DNA from: Lingula anatina
Taxonomy: Eukaryota; Brachiopoda; Lingulata; Lingulida; Lingulidae
Assembly: GCF_001039355.2 (NCBI RefSeq)
Contig: NW_019773725.1
Location: 143,432 to 207,431 of the forward strand
Direction of reading: 5' to 3'
DNA length: 64,000 nt
Below are positions 12,132 through 26,858 of this stretch, piece after piece. The notes beneath the pieces were generated by a model. The model was given only the letters and a program-made list of their open reading frames with translations, was not told the DNA's origin and made no database searches. Both the position numbers and the translations under genes were made by a program. How positions within the stretch are numbered: position 1 is the stretch's first letter; the number at the start of each line of letters is the position of its first letter.

Positions 12132-14201
12132 TAGGCCTACTATTGTTTTCACTATGAAACAATAATCTTCACAAAAATAACCATATTTTATTAAAAGAAA
12201 TAGTTATGGACAACAAGGCCTGTAACAACAGATTGATTTTATTTTTCAATAAGACAATCTTTCACTTGATACATGCTTGCACTGCTATCACTTTAATGCT
12301 GCAAGTTTATTATTTGTAACAATTAAATCCATCCGTAACATGAAGTGCAAATTGTCTTTCGTTAAATATAATATTAGTTTTAATAGCTACACTGGTAAAT
12401 AAATTCTCCTTATTACTAGTAGAATCGTTAGGATCCCGTTAACATAATATATTTCAAATCGTGATCACTATTCCACATTGTGCAACAAAGAAATGACGCA
12501 ATTCAAAAATTGAGAACGTCGCCTCGCTACGTGACTATAACAGTGTCAAGAATACTTGAAAATAGGCTATAATGCCAGTAACCGAATTTTGCCTTAAGAT
12601 GTACGTAATCGCCTTTAAAAGAATGATCATCAAAAAAGAAATCAGAACAAAAAATTGACATTTTCTATGAAGGAAACACATTTTATTGATAACTTTGACG
12701 TCAATTTTAAAATCTGCATAAAACTGAAAATTACGCTGCTTTCGCTTATCCTTTGTTAGCATCATCTATCTTGTTGAACTCTGGGCAAACTTTTGGATTT
12801 AAAATACCCATCTTATTTGCAACCGTTGTGATTTTAACGTTACGGAACATTTTTGCGGAGATTTTTTGAACGCTCGAGTGCACATTGTAATGCAGTGTTT
12901 TTCATATGGAATAGCTGTAATACTCTGATAGGCCTATATATTTCTATAGGATTTCAAATAACATAAATGTATAAATGAAAGCATCCATATCACTATCATT
13001 ATAACAACTTTTACACAATACACAAAGTTGCTGGCAATATTTTTTTCATTTAAATGCATAATATAAACTTAATAAGTTCAACATGTTGAGTGATGGCAGT
13101 GGGATCAAAAGCAGAATACGCCCTCTATCTCTTTATTTGGGACAAATCTGAGGGGGTATGGTGAGGAAAAATATACTCCCTACTCCCCCAACACTGTATT
13201 TATATAGATTGTTTGTTTAGGGCTTCTGCCTGCAATATCATTGGCTGATAAGTTCTTAAAAAACATGTGCGTTGCGCTCGCTGCCTATTGCAGTGTAAGC
13301 GTCCCTTTCCTGAGAGAGAGAGAGACAAAGGTAGAATAATCTATTTTTGAGGTATCAAAAATTATTGCTCAATCTGAATCTCTACCGTCCAAAACAATTT
13401 TACACGACTATTACCTAAACATTCTATATCAAACATCAATGAAAGCAAATCCTTTTATTTTCACTGGGCTTTTTTTTCTTTTGAGCAGTCTTACACGCTC
13501 ACCGTAAATAGGGTAAATCGAAGAGAGGCAAATATGTCAAAGTGCTGATAAAGATACTTCATGGCTGAAATACCGCATTTCCTTATTAAACACGCACGTA
13601 CACGTACTTGTCACAAGTAAAGGTCAATTTTGGCATCTCCAAATGGGTTGATAAAGAAAAATGTTATAATGCATCAAACAAAATAATTTTAAGAAGAAAA
13701 AAATCTTTGCAACCTCAGATGCTGCCCGAGCACTGGTATATACATTGTGTATATTGACAAGGAAATTATCTTCGGCCAGCCGCTGGGAGTTTCGTATGTT
13801 AGATTCTGGGTACGGAATCAGCCGAGATGTCCCGAATGGTTGGCACGGTTAACAGGATGTAAGCTTTTCATGTTTGATGATTACTAAGATACTTTCATAA
13901 CTGGTTATTGATATAATCCTCAAAGCCGAGTACAAAATTAGTTAAATACCTGTCTAAGACCGCACCCTATAAGCCTAACGAGTTAGAAGTTCGCCGTTAT
14001 TGGGATATTCTCAAAAAAGCCTTACACAGTTGCTGGGTTTTCATGATAGTGTGCTTTGAAAACAAAGTGTTTTTGAGAAGGTTTGTAAAATGCCAACTTC
14101 GATCAGTGCATTTTACTGAATAACCCTTTACTTTTTTACGCTTCTTTTAGATCCTCCTCTTGTAATTTTCCACCTCTTTATCAATCCAAAATCGCCATTA
14201 G
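12132..14201. other. Intergenic and 3' flank between antiporter gene and TBC1D30-like gene
   Basis: AT-rich sequence without a supportable exon. It should contain the 3' UTR of the antiporter gene (minus strand); TTTATT, the reverse complement of AATAAA, occurs several times, for example near 13455, but none can be fixed as the poly(A) signal. A short GA tract lies near 13313-13325. Confidence 0.5.
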
Positions 14202-14486
14202 TTAATTTTGCTTATGATCCTTGTTAGTTTCGTGCTGCAAGTCCTCCAAAGATATACTTCTAATGTCATTCATTTCGGCGCCTATTATCTTTTTCTTTTC
14301 TTCCGTGTCTGTCTTGGTCTTGCGGAGCAGTTTTGGTGACGTGAGTGCGATCGCAGCGGCACCTATCGGAGCGGTAACAAGTATCGAAAGCACGGCAATG
14401 GTGAGGATCTGTAGTCCCCAGAACTCCTTCATGTCACCATGACCATGATCCCTGGCTGTGTCCAGGGCGATGGAACCAATGGCAGC
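14202..14486 (-). CDS. Antiporter gene, last exon (exon 21)
   Basis: The acceptor TTATTCAG precedes AAIGSIALDTAR, and the exon runs through the last membrane helices (ILTIAVLSILVTAPIGA) to a hydrophilic Lys/Glu tail and a TAA stop at 14202-14204. It corresponds to two separate exons in unit 1 (24349-24272 and 23991-23859), so the two halves differ by one intron here. The residues between the helix blocks also differ: HGHGDMKEFWGLQ in unit 2 and an Asn/Glu-rich segment in unit 1. Confidence 0.93.
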   Translation of the reverse strand, partial: AAIGSIALDTARDHGHGDMKEFWGLQILTIAVLSILVTAPIGAAAIALTSPKLLRKTKTDTEEKKKIIGAEMNDIRSISLEDLQHETNKDHKQN

Positions 14487-17400
14487 CTGAATAATCAATA
14501 AAATCAAGTAAAAATTAAGGCTATGCCTTTTATCCATGCGTACATCATTCCAATATACTATATATTACTATATATATTTTCTTTTGTCGTACCCAACTTT
14601 CAACTTGGTCATCATTTTGTAAAGAGGTAGGTGAATCACGTCAGTATGCATTAAAGTCACTTATTACCTAATTTGCGCACCATCCATTGCACGTGATTAC
14701 TAAATTTTACCAATACTCACAATTAATAATATCTTCGATGTTAGATTTCTTTCTTATTCGAATTCAAATATAGCCGCATAAAGATAAAAGAAAGTTGGGT
14801 TGTATACCTGCACTGTAGCCTTGGGCAGCCACGACAGAACGAGGAACAGCCGCTCCTTCATATTCAGGGGCGACCTTATCATGGTTAAAAACGTCACCAC
14901 ACTGCGCAGACAGAGACCCACGCCTAGGACGGCAAGACCCAGACCTGGAAAAAAATATCAAGAAAATAAATTAACATGTCAAAAAGGTAATGTAGTTGCT
15001 TTTTATTGCATATCAAAATCAACAGATTTTCTGACTTATAAATGGAAAATAAAATGAAGAAGAGCGCTGAAAAATTATTTATTATAAGTACATATCGCCT
15101 ACCTTTATTTTCCCCTCTAAAAACGAGAATTGAGAGACCATTATTTAGAAATGAAAAATAAATAATTTACATTTCGAAAATACCTCCAAAAAGAATTAAC
15201 GAAAAAAAAAGCGGCTTTTACAAATAGCTCAAATTCACGTTTTCGACAGATTAAGGAATTCTGTTCGATGAAGCCTTCAAACATCGGCCAAACTCGCATC
15301 ATTTCAGATTCCATTAACATGTGCCATTTGACTAATTAGCCGGCTGAATGAATAAAATTACTGACCTGTGGTGCGCCCTAATGCGCTGCCCTCTATCGAC
15401 TTAAAATCAACCTCGGCGCCAATAAGGCCAAAGAGGAATGGTTGGAACAACACCCAGAACTGAGCTATGATTTCTTTTATGCGCGTCTGGAAATAAACAA
15501 AATCAATCCCCTTTAAAAATTCTGAAGAGAAAAGAAGTATATTAAATCTTACATTGAAAACTCGTGTAATTGAGAAATAAACAAACGAGACCAAATAAAA
15601 AAGAGAAAAAAGAAAGTTTTTTCAGCATAAGTCGGGAATATATGGCTTAAGATGTGTTAACAAAGAATTACGTGTACTCTGCTCCTTCTATAATGACTGA
15701 AAATTATAAAGGGTTGAGTTTATGTCAAATACGGAGATGTGAAACTATATACCAATAACAAGTAAGATTAATACATTTTTTTTAACGTCCACAAATTTCT
15801 AAATTTAAAATGACCTAAAAAATCTCTGCAATAACTGTAATTTTAAAAATTAAATAGAACAACAACTACAAAAACGACAGAAAAGTGTAAAATAAAATGA
15901 ACAGAACACGTGAACTATAAAACAGAATGCTAAAATAAAGACAAAATAATGTTACCAAGACTTCTTGTTCTAAAACATCAAATCATATTAACGAGTAAAA
16001 AAACTAATCACCAAAGCGCCAATCAAATGGACTGTTGAAATTTAAGGAAAAAAATGAAATGCATTTTTGATTTGTGATTTTCGGATATGTAGCCCACATC
16101 TACTGCTGTACACCGGCACCGAATTTGGGAGTCACCAAAATTAAACCAAATCAAAATTATACCAATGGTGTCTATTGCTACGTGTAAAAACCTAAAGGGA
16201 ATTGCAGCATATAAAGCTGGCATGGGAAGGTAGTTGGATTTAGGTTGTCATGAGACAGACATTGTATTGTATTGTATTGTATTGTACTAATGAAAAGCTG
16301 GAAAGGCCCCACGTACGGGATATATTGTTTTATAACTGCATAATGTCCCTGGCACAGCATAGAACAGGTAACACATTGGTACTTTCATGGGAAATGCTAC
16401 CTGAATTAATTAATATACTTCTTGTTATATGACGGGTCAGCTGTAGGGGTGGGGTGATCATGATGTTTTATCTCTAAACAATTTGATTCCCGTATAAAGA
16501 TTATACGTCTCTTGATTATAGATACAAGATATTTTTCGTGTAAGAGGCCATATGCTTTCATATTGTAAGTTAAGATTTGCTCCATTTCGTTGACCCTTAA
16601 TTTCTAAGCCCTCCTTAGCACCACAGGTTTTGTAAGTTGTCTGTCCTCGCCTTGACGTGTATTTTTTACGCAAACCACCTTTGGCACTTAAGCAACCTTT
16701 GGCACTTGTTCACTTCACAGCAACAACAGTACACAAATGAAAAGCAAAATGACGGGCAACTTACGTCATAGAGGACAGTGTACTCATCAGTTTGAACAAA
16801 AATCATTCTAGACCTAACTTCAAGGTCTTGCCCGAGTTCAGAGATAACACACCACGGCAGAGGCACGCTGATGGTGGAAAATTATTTCCAGACATCTCTG
16901 ACACTCATGGTGCCGAAACCAGACACTTGGCAGCAACCCCCATTGAAAACACCTCTGTACTTTTGTCCATCACTTATGCTGACCACTAAGGCCACACTTT
17001 TTTTTTTTTTTATGGATGACATCCTGCGCACGCTAAGACTTTCGTCCGTTCTCTCCCCCCCCCCACCTCCCCCCAAGGAAGTCGGTTGTCGCAAACGTCG
17101 TTATTGAATTTGCCGGAAAATGCTATCGGCAATCCTCGGCTAATTCCGCAAGCTCCATACTGTCATTGTCGACTGCGGAGACATCCGAGTAGTTCCGAGT
17201 GCAGAAATTGAGCTTTCTGCGCATGCGTATTATCACCACGTGGAAAACTTGGGTATTAAAGAGGAGTAACACATCGGGGAATTTCTATCAAGGGCTACAG
17301 GGGCTTGAAATAATTTTGTTCAAACCAATGAGTACCGGTCATACTCACCAGTACTGCACCTCGCGCATGTAAACCAACGTCAAGCTTGAACAGATTATTC

Positions 17401-20400
17401 AGATGGTGAAGAGTTGCATATTAAATATGTTACCATGGTTAAAAGATAGTGACCATTTATAATGGATCGTTTTTTTTTTTACAAAAGCTTCAAACATACA
17501 GTAAAATTCATGGGAAACCGCATTGGTGTGTTCAAGCCACTTGAAATTGAAAGTTATGAGTTGGAATAAGCGAAATGATTGGATATTTCCAATGTTACAA
17601 TTTTCCTTAGTATAAAATACGTACTAATGAGAAATAATTATCTATCTTCTCGAGTATTATAATCCTTTTTGAAAAATCAACTTAATCGTCTCACTAGAGG
17701 AGATACGTACAATGTCGTTACACTCCTCCTTGCGCCATCTAACGGCAGCCGTGAACGCCGAGATAAGACAGCCTAGAGGCCCTGCCCCTGGAAACCCGGC
17801 AGCAACACTTCCAAACAACGCAAACAACCCGGCGCCAGATAGAAGAAACGTGCGGTACATCACCAGGTTTTTCTACCAAAATAATGAAATGAAAATGATG
17901 GTAAAATCAAAACTATTATCAGTAGCTTAGTAGTATAGAATGTGGAACTTGTATTTGATTTGCATTACTGGTGCAAGAAGATATTTTAATATCCACGGGC
18001 AAACGTACTTTGGCACGGCGGAATAAAATTCATATAATTATAATCTAGTTGCATATGTAGAATAATCAATGAGAGAATGTAAATCGAAGACTAAAATGTG
18101 ACACACTTTAAGGACAATCTCTCGGATATAAAGAAGAATAACATAAATCATTTTTGGCACTCCACTATCATCAGTTAAAAAAAAAACTGATAAATTTTAT
18201 AGAGAAGACGACTGGCAACATGAAAAATGCAATGCCACTGAGCTTTCTGCAATGACATTAAACCAGAAACGATTTCTCTTACGTGTTTCTTATGAGGAAA
18301 ATACCAGCACACGATTCCCACTACGACACCATATACAACACCTATCAGCACTTCCAAAGGACCCTGTAGAATCATCTGCACCAATTGTCCTATAGATACA
18401 AAAATAAAGCCAATTTTTAATGAATTCTTTGTAGCATAGCAACTTGCTTGTGACCTCTTTTAGGAAATGCTTAATATCTGCATGTACTGCTTGTAATGAG
18501 GAATTTCTGATCACATTTGATATTTGACCACTTTTCTAAGTTTCCCGTTTTAATGAAATTTGATATGGCATTATCAAGCATGCCATAACAGACATATGCG
18601 TTATCTGTACCCTCTACCAGGGCCGCAGTTATTATTCTGTGGAGATTTTTGCTGACAGTACAGAGATTAGCCATCTATTAAACCAGAGACATATCTCTTA
18701 ATATCTAGTGAAAAATTATTCTGTGGCCCCGGTACATGGTACGTTATATCTGGACCTACGTGTGGATGGTTCAGCGATTTCAAAATAAGGGCATTTTTTG
18801 TCAAATTAAGAACGTATGTTTACGCAAAACTCAACTCTGAGTTAAAGAAAGGTTTCAGCAATTAAAAAGTTCATCATAATCGAAAGCACAAACAGAGTAA
18901 GAAAACATAATTCAAAAATTCACATAATCACCGTGTGAGAATGCAATCCCAAGCAGGACGCCGAACAGACTAATGACAAAAACGTTCTCTATGCTTGCAG
19001 CGGCCACGGCGATGGTGGGGATTCCTTTATCAGTTCCAAGGCCTTGCTCCTGGAGGTGTAACATGCTAGGAACCACCACTGCCGGGGACACTGCTGACAG
19101 GACGAACCTTAGAACGTATAATATAACGCAATATAGAAGTATCCATCATTTGCAAAGACAAAGTAGGCAAAGAAGTGAAATGCCTAACGTACTGTTTCGC
19201 ACACACTGTAAGATTACAGTTCTAAACACAAACCTATATAATATGTGAAAAAAAAAAAGAAAATATAACCCAACTAGAGGATCAGAGAGGCGATACCGCC
19301 TCCGAATATTGTACCACCAGCTGGAGCAAGCGCATTCGTATAAACCCCCACATACACAAAGAAAGGGACACAGCCACCNACATGCGTATTATCACCACGT
19401 GGAAAACTTGGGTATTAAAGAGGAGTAACACATCGGGGAATTTCTATCAAGGGCTACAGGGGCTTGAAATAATTTTGTTCAAACCAATGAGTGCCGGTCA
19501 TACTCACCAGTACTGCACCTCGCGCATGTAAACCAACGTCAAGCTTGAACAGATTATTCAGATGGTGTAGAGTTGCATATTAAATATGTTACCATGGTTA
19601 AAAGATAGTGACCATTTATAATGGATCGTTTTTTTTAAACAAAAGCTTCAAACATACAGTAAAATTCATGGGAAACCGCATTGGTGTGTTCAAGCCACTT
19701 GAAATTGAAAGTTATGAGTTGGAATAAGCGAAATGATTGGATATTTCCAATGTTACAATTTTCCTTAGTATAAAATACGTACTAATGAGAAATAATTATC
19801 TATCTTCTCGAGTATTATAATCCTTTTTGAAAAATCAACTTAATCGTCTCACTAGAGGAGATACGTACAATGTCGTTACACTCCTCCTTGCGCCATCTAA
19901 CGGCAGCCGTGAACGCCGAGATAAGACAGCCTAGAGGCCCTGCCCCTGGAAACCCGGCAGCAACACTTCCAAACAACGCAAACAACCCGGCGCCAGATAG
20001 AAGAAACGTGCGGTACATCACCAGGTTTTTCTACCAAAATAATGAAATGAAAATGATGGTAAAATCAAAACTATTATCAGTAGCTTAGTAGTATAGAATG
20101 TGGAACTTGTATTTGATTTGCATTACTGGTGCAAGAAGATATTTTAATATCCACGGGCAAACGTACTATAATCTAGTTGCATATGCAGAATAATCAATGA
20201 GAGAATATCAATCGAAGACTAAAATGTAATACACTTTAAGGACAATCTCTCGGATATCAAAAACAATCAAATAAATCATTTTTGGCATTCCACTAACATC
20301 AGTTACCAAAAAACATGATAAATGTTATAGAGTAGACGACTGGCAACATGAAAAATGCAATGCAACTGAGCTGTCTGCAATGACATTAAACCAGAAACGA

Positions 20401-23400
20401 TTTCTCTTACGTGTTTCTTATGAGGAAAATACCAGCACACGATTCCCACTACGACACCATATACAACACCTATCAGCACTTCCAAAGGACCCTGTAGAAT
20501 CATCTGCACCAATTGTCCTATAGATACAAAAATAAAGCCAATTTTTAATGAATTCTTTGTAGCATAGCAACTTGCTTGTGACCTCTTTTAGGAAATGCTT
20601 AATATCTGCATGTACTGCTTGTAATGAGGAATTTCTGATCACATTTGATATTTGACCACTTTTCTAAGTTTCCCGTTTTAATGAAATTTGATATGGCATT
20701 ATCAAGCATGCCATAACAGACATATGCGTTATCTGTACCCTCTACCAGGGCCGCAGTTATTATTCTGTGGAGATTTTTGCTGACAGTACAGAGATTAGCC
20801 ATCTATTAAACCAGAGACATATCTCTTAATATCTAGTGAAAAATTATTCTGTGGCCCCGGTACATGGTACGTTATATCTGGACCTACGTGTGGATGGTTC
20901 AGCGATTTCAAAATAAGGGCATTTTTTGTCAAATTAAGAACGTATGTTTACGCAAAACTCAACTCTGAGTTAAAGAAAGGTTTCAGCAATTAAAAAGTTC
21001 ATCATTATCGAAAGCACAAACAGAGTAAGAAAACATAATTCAAAAATTCACATAATCACCGTGTGAGAAGGCAATCCCAAGCAGGACGCCAAACAGACTA
21101 ATGACAAAAACGTTCTCTATGCTTGCAGCGGCCACGGCGATGGTGGGAATTCCTTTATCAGTTCCAAGACCTTGCTCCTGGAGGTGTAACATGCTAGGTA
21201 CCACCACTGCCGGGGACACTGCTGACAGGACGAACCTTAGAACGTATAATATAATACAATATAGAAGTATGTATTCTTTGCAAAGACAAAATAGGCAAAG
21301 AAGTGAAATGCCTAACGTACTGTTTCGTACACACTGTAAGATTACAGCCCTAAACACAAACCTATATAATATGTGAAAAAAAAAAGAAAATATAACCCAA
21401 TAAAGCTGATATTCGAACCTGACCTGCATTTTAATCCATAAATAAATAAAGTCAGTTTAATACACATGTAGTTAGTCACACGGTTTTCCTTAAATTACGT
21501 TAACTGTGAAAAGTTCACGACGACGCGGACGATTAGAGAAACAGGTGATGGCTAAATGTATATAATGATACACATACATACTGTACACGAGAAACTGTAA
21601 AAAAGGTGATATCCTTGTCAATTTCCAGTCGTTATATGATAAATTGGAGACGACTTCTGCCTTTATCATTATTGTTGGACTACGAACGTTCAACTACAGG
21701 CGTAGATTATAGTCCTCTTTTGACACACAGTGTGATACAATATGGCTTAAATGGCAATTATACCCCGCGTTGTATATAAATGTCCATCAAATGTACAGAA
21801 TCACACAACCTGGAACAAAAGTGTTCATAAAAACAACGTCCACGACTGACTTCTCCCAATTATGTCCACCAAGTCCGAGGGCATAATGCCCCTCTTACTT
21901 ACCCGAGCATAAAACTCCAATCCCAGGGGAAGCCCAGTAAAAAGTGTGCCACAGTAGCTTCGATGATCGCCTCAGCCAGGCACGGGAGAAAGGCAAGCTT
22001 GAGGACCGAGGCGGAAGACTTACGCAGGGCCCTGGAATCCAAGCCCAGTGCTGCTTTCAACAGGATCACCGCTAGTGCAATAGACCTGGAATACACATGG
22101 GTAAATGCAGCACAAAAACAAAGCGGCCTAGGGAATTTCTTAGAGAGAGCCTTAACGAAAAAAAAAAAAAACGGAATCTGCAACAACATAAGCTCATGTT
22201 TCATTATCTAGTTCTTACACGATTATTTTTATTGATGGGACATTATGCTTTTGGATTCTTTAAGTAGCTGAAAGCAAACTATTCACCTGATTGCCACGGA
22301 CCAGTGCCTGTCAATATCCCTAGCAAAGGAAATATATGGAATGTTCTTCAGTGCCACGCCCACCAACAGCATACCTGAAATAAATAAGATGATAAGGAGA
22401 CAGCGATTTCACTTTCATGACTGATCATTTCGAAGAGAAACAACATTGCTTTCACAGCAAGCTTATAACTCGAAAAGTGGATTCTGACGACATTAACATC
22501 AAAAACAAATCTTACCTAACAGCGAAGGAAGCCTGATCAATTCTGCCACGTTCCCACCAAGCTGAGCGCATATCAACAATATAAGCAGCCCAAACAGGTT
22601 CCCGCCAGGTAAGGCGTTATCCCCAGTGATAGCCCAAAGGACACCCCAAAGAAGCAGTACAGAAACAATGAGGGTCAAATACCGCCCGTTGTGCCCATGG
22701 GGTGGACACATGAGGGCATATTTCAACCTTTGACCTCTGGTGGGATTTGGTGGCAGCGGGTGGGCCTCGGTCATGCAAGGTTCGCAACACTGGTAACAGC
22801 AATCTCGCAGCCTTGCACATTTGCGTTTATGTTCTACCTCGTCGTAAGAGCAAGAGAACGTCGACTGGCTGTTACATAAGTTGTCTGTTGTGGCTTTCTG
22901 TGACCCATCGGAGCCTTTCACGTCTTGATGAGCTATAGGGAAAGGAGAGATTTGGGTTTCAGAGGCCTTCAATTTGTCGTGGTTCTTGCCCTCTTTGTCT
23001 GCACCATTTTGCAGAGGAGCCTTTTCGTTCACAGTTTCCACTTTTGTGCTATTCCTCTCCATTGTCTTTGCGTCGTCGCCGTCTTTTTTAGAGCCTTGGG
23101 ACGAGGGGTCACTTAGAGAAGTTTCACCTTGGGATTTACTTTCAGGATTTGGCTCAGGAACCGGCTTCTGATTTCCAGTCTCTGGATCTTCCTTATCACC
23201 AGGATCTGGGTGGTGCTCCTCATCCTGGTGGTGATGGTGGTGGTGATGATGATGGTGATGCGCATGCTCCTCGTGGTGGGTGTGGTCACCAGTGTGGTGC
23301 ACGTGGTGGGGGTGGAGATGGGGGTGGTGGATGTCGTATTCGTGGATTGCTTCTTCTAGTAGGTGTTCCACCTTAATTGTACATAACCCTTATGTCAAAG

Positions 23401-25317
23401 CTTTTAAAGTATTCACACACTGGCAATGAAAATGGTAAATCGTCTAATTTTGCTTTACCATTTTGTCAACTGCTGGCCATTATATACTTTTTAAAATGCT
23501 TCAGCTTACTGCGTAAAAACAGAGAAATTATTAAAGTGATCTTACTTAGAATGAAACTTTTTTGTCTGTGCTTTAGAGTCACCTTTTCTAGCTCCTCCTC
23601 TTCCTCTTCTTCGTCACTTTCAACCTCGGATTCTGGTGTTTCTTCCTCCTCCTCCTCCTCCTCTTCCTCCTCGTTTTCTTTTTCTTCTGTCTTGTCTTCA
23701 GGTTCATTTTCTATAGAATAAATCACGTAGAAAACGTTAATTAGTTGTATATTCTATGATTCCATCACGTGAAATAAAAAAAAATCATTTTCACAAAATT
23801 ATCGTTACAAATAATATTTTCATTCCTAGCCTAGTGCAAATCAAGTAGAAAAACCCACTTTCTTTTTTGGTGTCCTCCTCCTCCTCTCCTTCCTTCGGGC
23901 TCTGATGTAACAGCCTAGGAGCCGTCAGGGCGATCAGAGCGGCACCTATCGGGGCAGTTACCAGTATGGCAAGAACAGCCAGGGTCAGAATCTAGCATAA
24001 AAAACAAAAGTTCATGATTAACTAATATAAAAAAAGAATTTAAAACAAAACAACAGAAACGCATAGACCTAAAATGATACAAATTAACATGCATGACCAT
24101 TTAAAAAATTTTAAATTACAAAATTTTAATGGTGTCTTCTAAAATTACTTAAAATTACATTTGTACATTATAATTAATATCTGTGAATGACATTTGTTTT
24201 GAAATTTTCCGCTTAATAAATGACCCGGGTTCAATCATTGTATAAAGATGGTAAATATTATCAAGCTGTACCGTGTTTCCCATCGCCTCTTCCTCTTCAC
24301 TCGCGTTATTCCGTCTTGCTGTGTCTAAAGCCACAGATCCTATAGCGGCCTGGTAAATTCAACATATATATGACAGAAAGTATACAAACATTAGCAATCT
24401 GTGTTAGTGAACTGACAGAAATACCTCTTGACTTCAATATGTCGCCTTCTGACGCCTACGGTTCACTTCTGAAAGTGGACAACCTTCAGCACTACGCCGA
24501 CACACAGGTTGGGAATAATAGTTAAAATTAAAGCAGTCATTAATGGAATGTGCAAATACTGAATATTGCTAGACAGATCTAAATCTATCAAGAGGGTAAC
24601 GGTGGCTTTTAATATAATGTAGGACAAGCTCATGTACAAGTTGCCTCCTAATAGAATGCGTGCAAATTTCAAACGATATTAAATATTAAATTCTCTATTA
24701 AGTAAACTGGATGGAAATTTAATCAGTCGTGTTTTTACCTGGACCGTTGCTTTGGGCAGCCAGGCTATTGGTACGAAAAGCCTCTCCTTGAAGTTAAAGT
24801 CCGTCCTGACTACGGCTAGTACGCAGCCTACAAACCGTACGGCAAGACCGATACCGAGGACGCCCATGCCGATGCCTGGAAGAAAAAAGGAAACGTTGGA
24901 ACGATCAGAGACAGTCAGACAGTTGTCGGGGGCGCGCATGGTTAGAACTTCATCTCAAATGCGTCCATTAAGATTCCAGCAAGAAAAAGTAGAGGAAGAA
25001 GAAAACGCAAAGTAGTTCTAAGGCCATTTTGCGCGATATTGTGTTCATACTTTTAGACCTACAATGGAAGTGGGCGTGCCCCGGTGTAACAAACCTGTGG
25101 GTTTCCCATAATAGAGAGTCCGCTTCCCATTCATTTGTACAGTCTCGACCTAGATTTTGACCCACTTAGATCAGGCTAACCCTAACCATTATCAGTAAAT
25201 GGAGTGCGGACTTTCTGTTACGCGGACCCTCAATTTCGTTGCACCGGTATGGAAGACAAACTATTTAAAATTAAAACCACTCACTTCCTGAAAATATTTT
25301 AACATTTTTGTTTACGA

Positions 25318-25379
<62 letters not shown>

Positions 25380-26817
25380 CTTAAATGGAGGATGTTTTCT
25401 TTTTTTTCTTTCCTCAAAAAACCGGCTCTGTTTGCGAACTGGTATAAAATTAGTTCGAGTTGAAGATACAAAATCCAAATAACAACATGACACAATAATG
25501 GAACTCGTGTGATATTGTACCACACTGTTCACCAGCCACGATTGTACATATATCATGTTGGCTGTCCCGTGGAGATAAGTCAGCCCTGTGTAACGAGTAC
25601 CGAGTCATACTTTTACATTTTATGTGGTGTTTGTCCTAGTAGGAGATGTAACTAAGAAAAATAGTGCCGAAGACAAGCAATGACATTTCACGCTAGTCAG
25701 TGAACATAAGGCGCAAGAAGGTTAAATAAAACATTTAAACCCGTACTCAAAATACACCATTGTCCATACGCTGTTTTATTACACATGGCTCAGGAGTCAA
25801 TTTTATCAATTACGTCAGTCATTAGCGTAGAGGCGGGTTAATACTTTTTTTTGAACGGAGCATTTCTTTCTTACCGACTGTTCCGCCATTGAGTTTGGTA
25901 ATGTCTATCTCAGCTCCGATCAAACCAAATAACAGAGGTTGAAAGATAAGCCACATTTTACCAATACTCTTTGCCACGGGATTCTGATTAAAATAAATAA
26001 ATGTAATTGTATTTATACTTTACTTTACTTTATTCATACTTTTTACATCAGACTGAGCAGGTTTATATGCATTGTAAAAGGAAGCAGCTCAAATTAACGT
26101 TGATGTTTATAAAACGATAAGCATTAAACATGATGCTTGTAAGTATAATATTTCACTTGAAACCAGGTATAATCTAACATTCATATTGAACTCATTTAAC
26201 TACGGAAAAAAAGCAGTAACGTACGCTTGATGTCCATCCCTGTCTCCGCCATCCCAGGGACGCCACGAATGCCATGGTCAGGCACCCCAGGGCCCCAGCC
26301 CCAGGGAATTTGGCCGCACCGCTACCAAACAGAGCAAACAGCCCACCACTTGTTACCAAAAACGTCCTGAACGACACCTGCTTCCTCTGTAACAATTGAA
26401 ATGATTTGATATGTAATATAATATCTAGCTACCCTGAGTTTCGTTCGGTATTTTCTGCTTATATCTAGTTACCCTGAGTTTCGTTGGATTTTTTTTCCTA
26501 TCAGAATGAAACCAACTGGAAACGGAGTCTCAGGCATGCTGTTAGTTGGGAGGTCAGTTAGCAGTCTTCTGCCCTGAAAATCAGGGTGCATCTGGCAAAT
26601 TTTGAGTGAATTCTGCACAGGGTCTCCGAAAACAAGGCATCTTTGCGATTTAAAAGCACACATTGGCCGACAAATGTTCCTATTAGTATGAGAATGTATG
26701 AGAATATAGACGAACATTGGTTCACATAAATAAATAAATAAAATAAGTCATAAACACTCGGAGTTGTGATGATTAATCCTCATGCTTTCTGGAAGCGAAA
26801 CGAACTGGGAGAGAAGG

Positions 26818-26858
<41 letters not shown>

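Noticed and set aside
22516-23371. Exon 13 as the start of a separate one-unit antiporter
   Set aside because: It opens with GTG after a splice acceptor, and its only early ATG is missing in the other allele.
22691-23376. Plus-strand Val/Gly/Asp-rich frames over the His-rich exon
   Set aside because: They are reverse-strand readings of CAC/CAT and GAG/GAA codon repeats and have no independent support.
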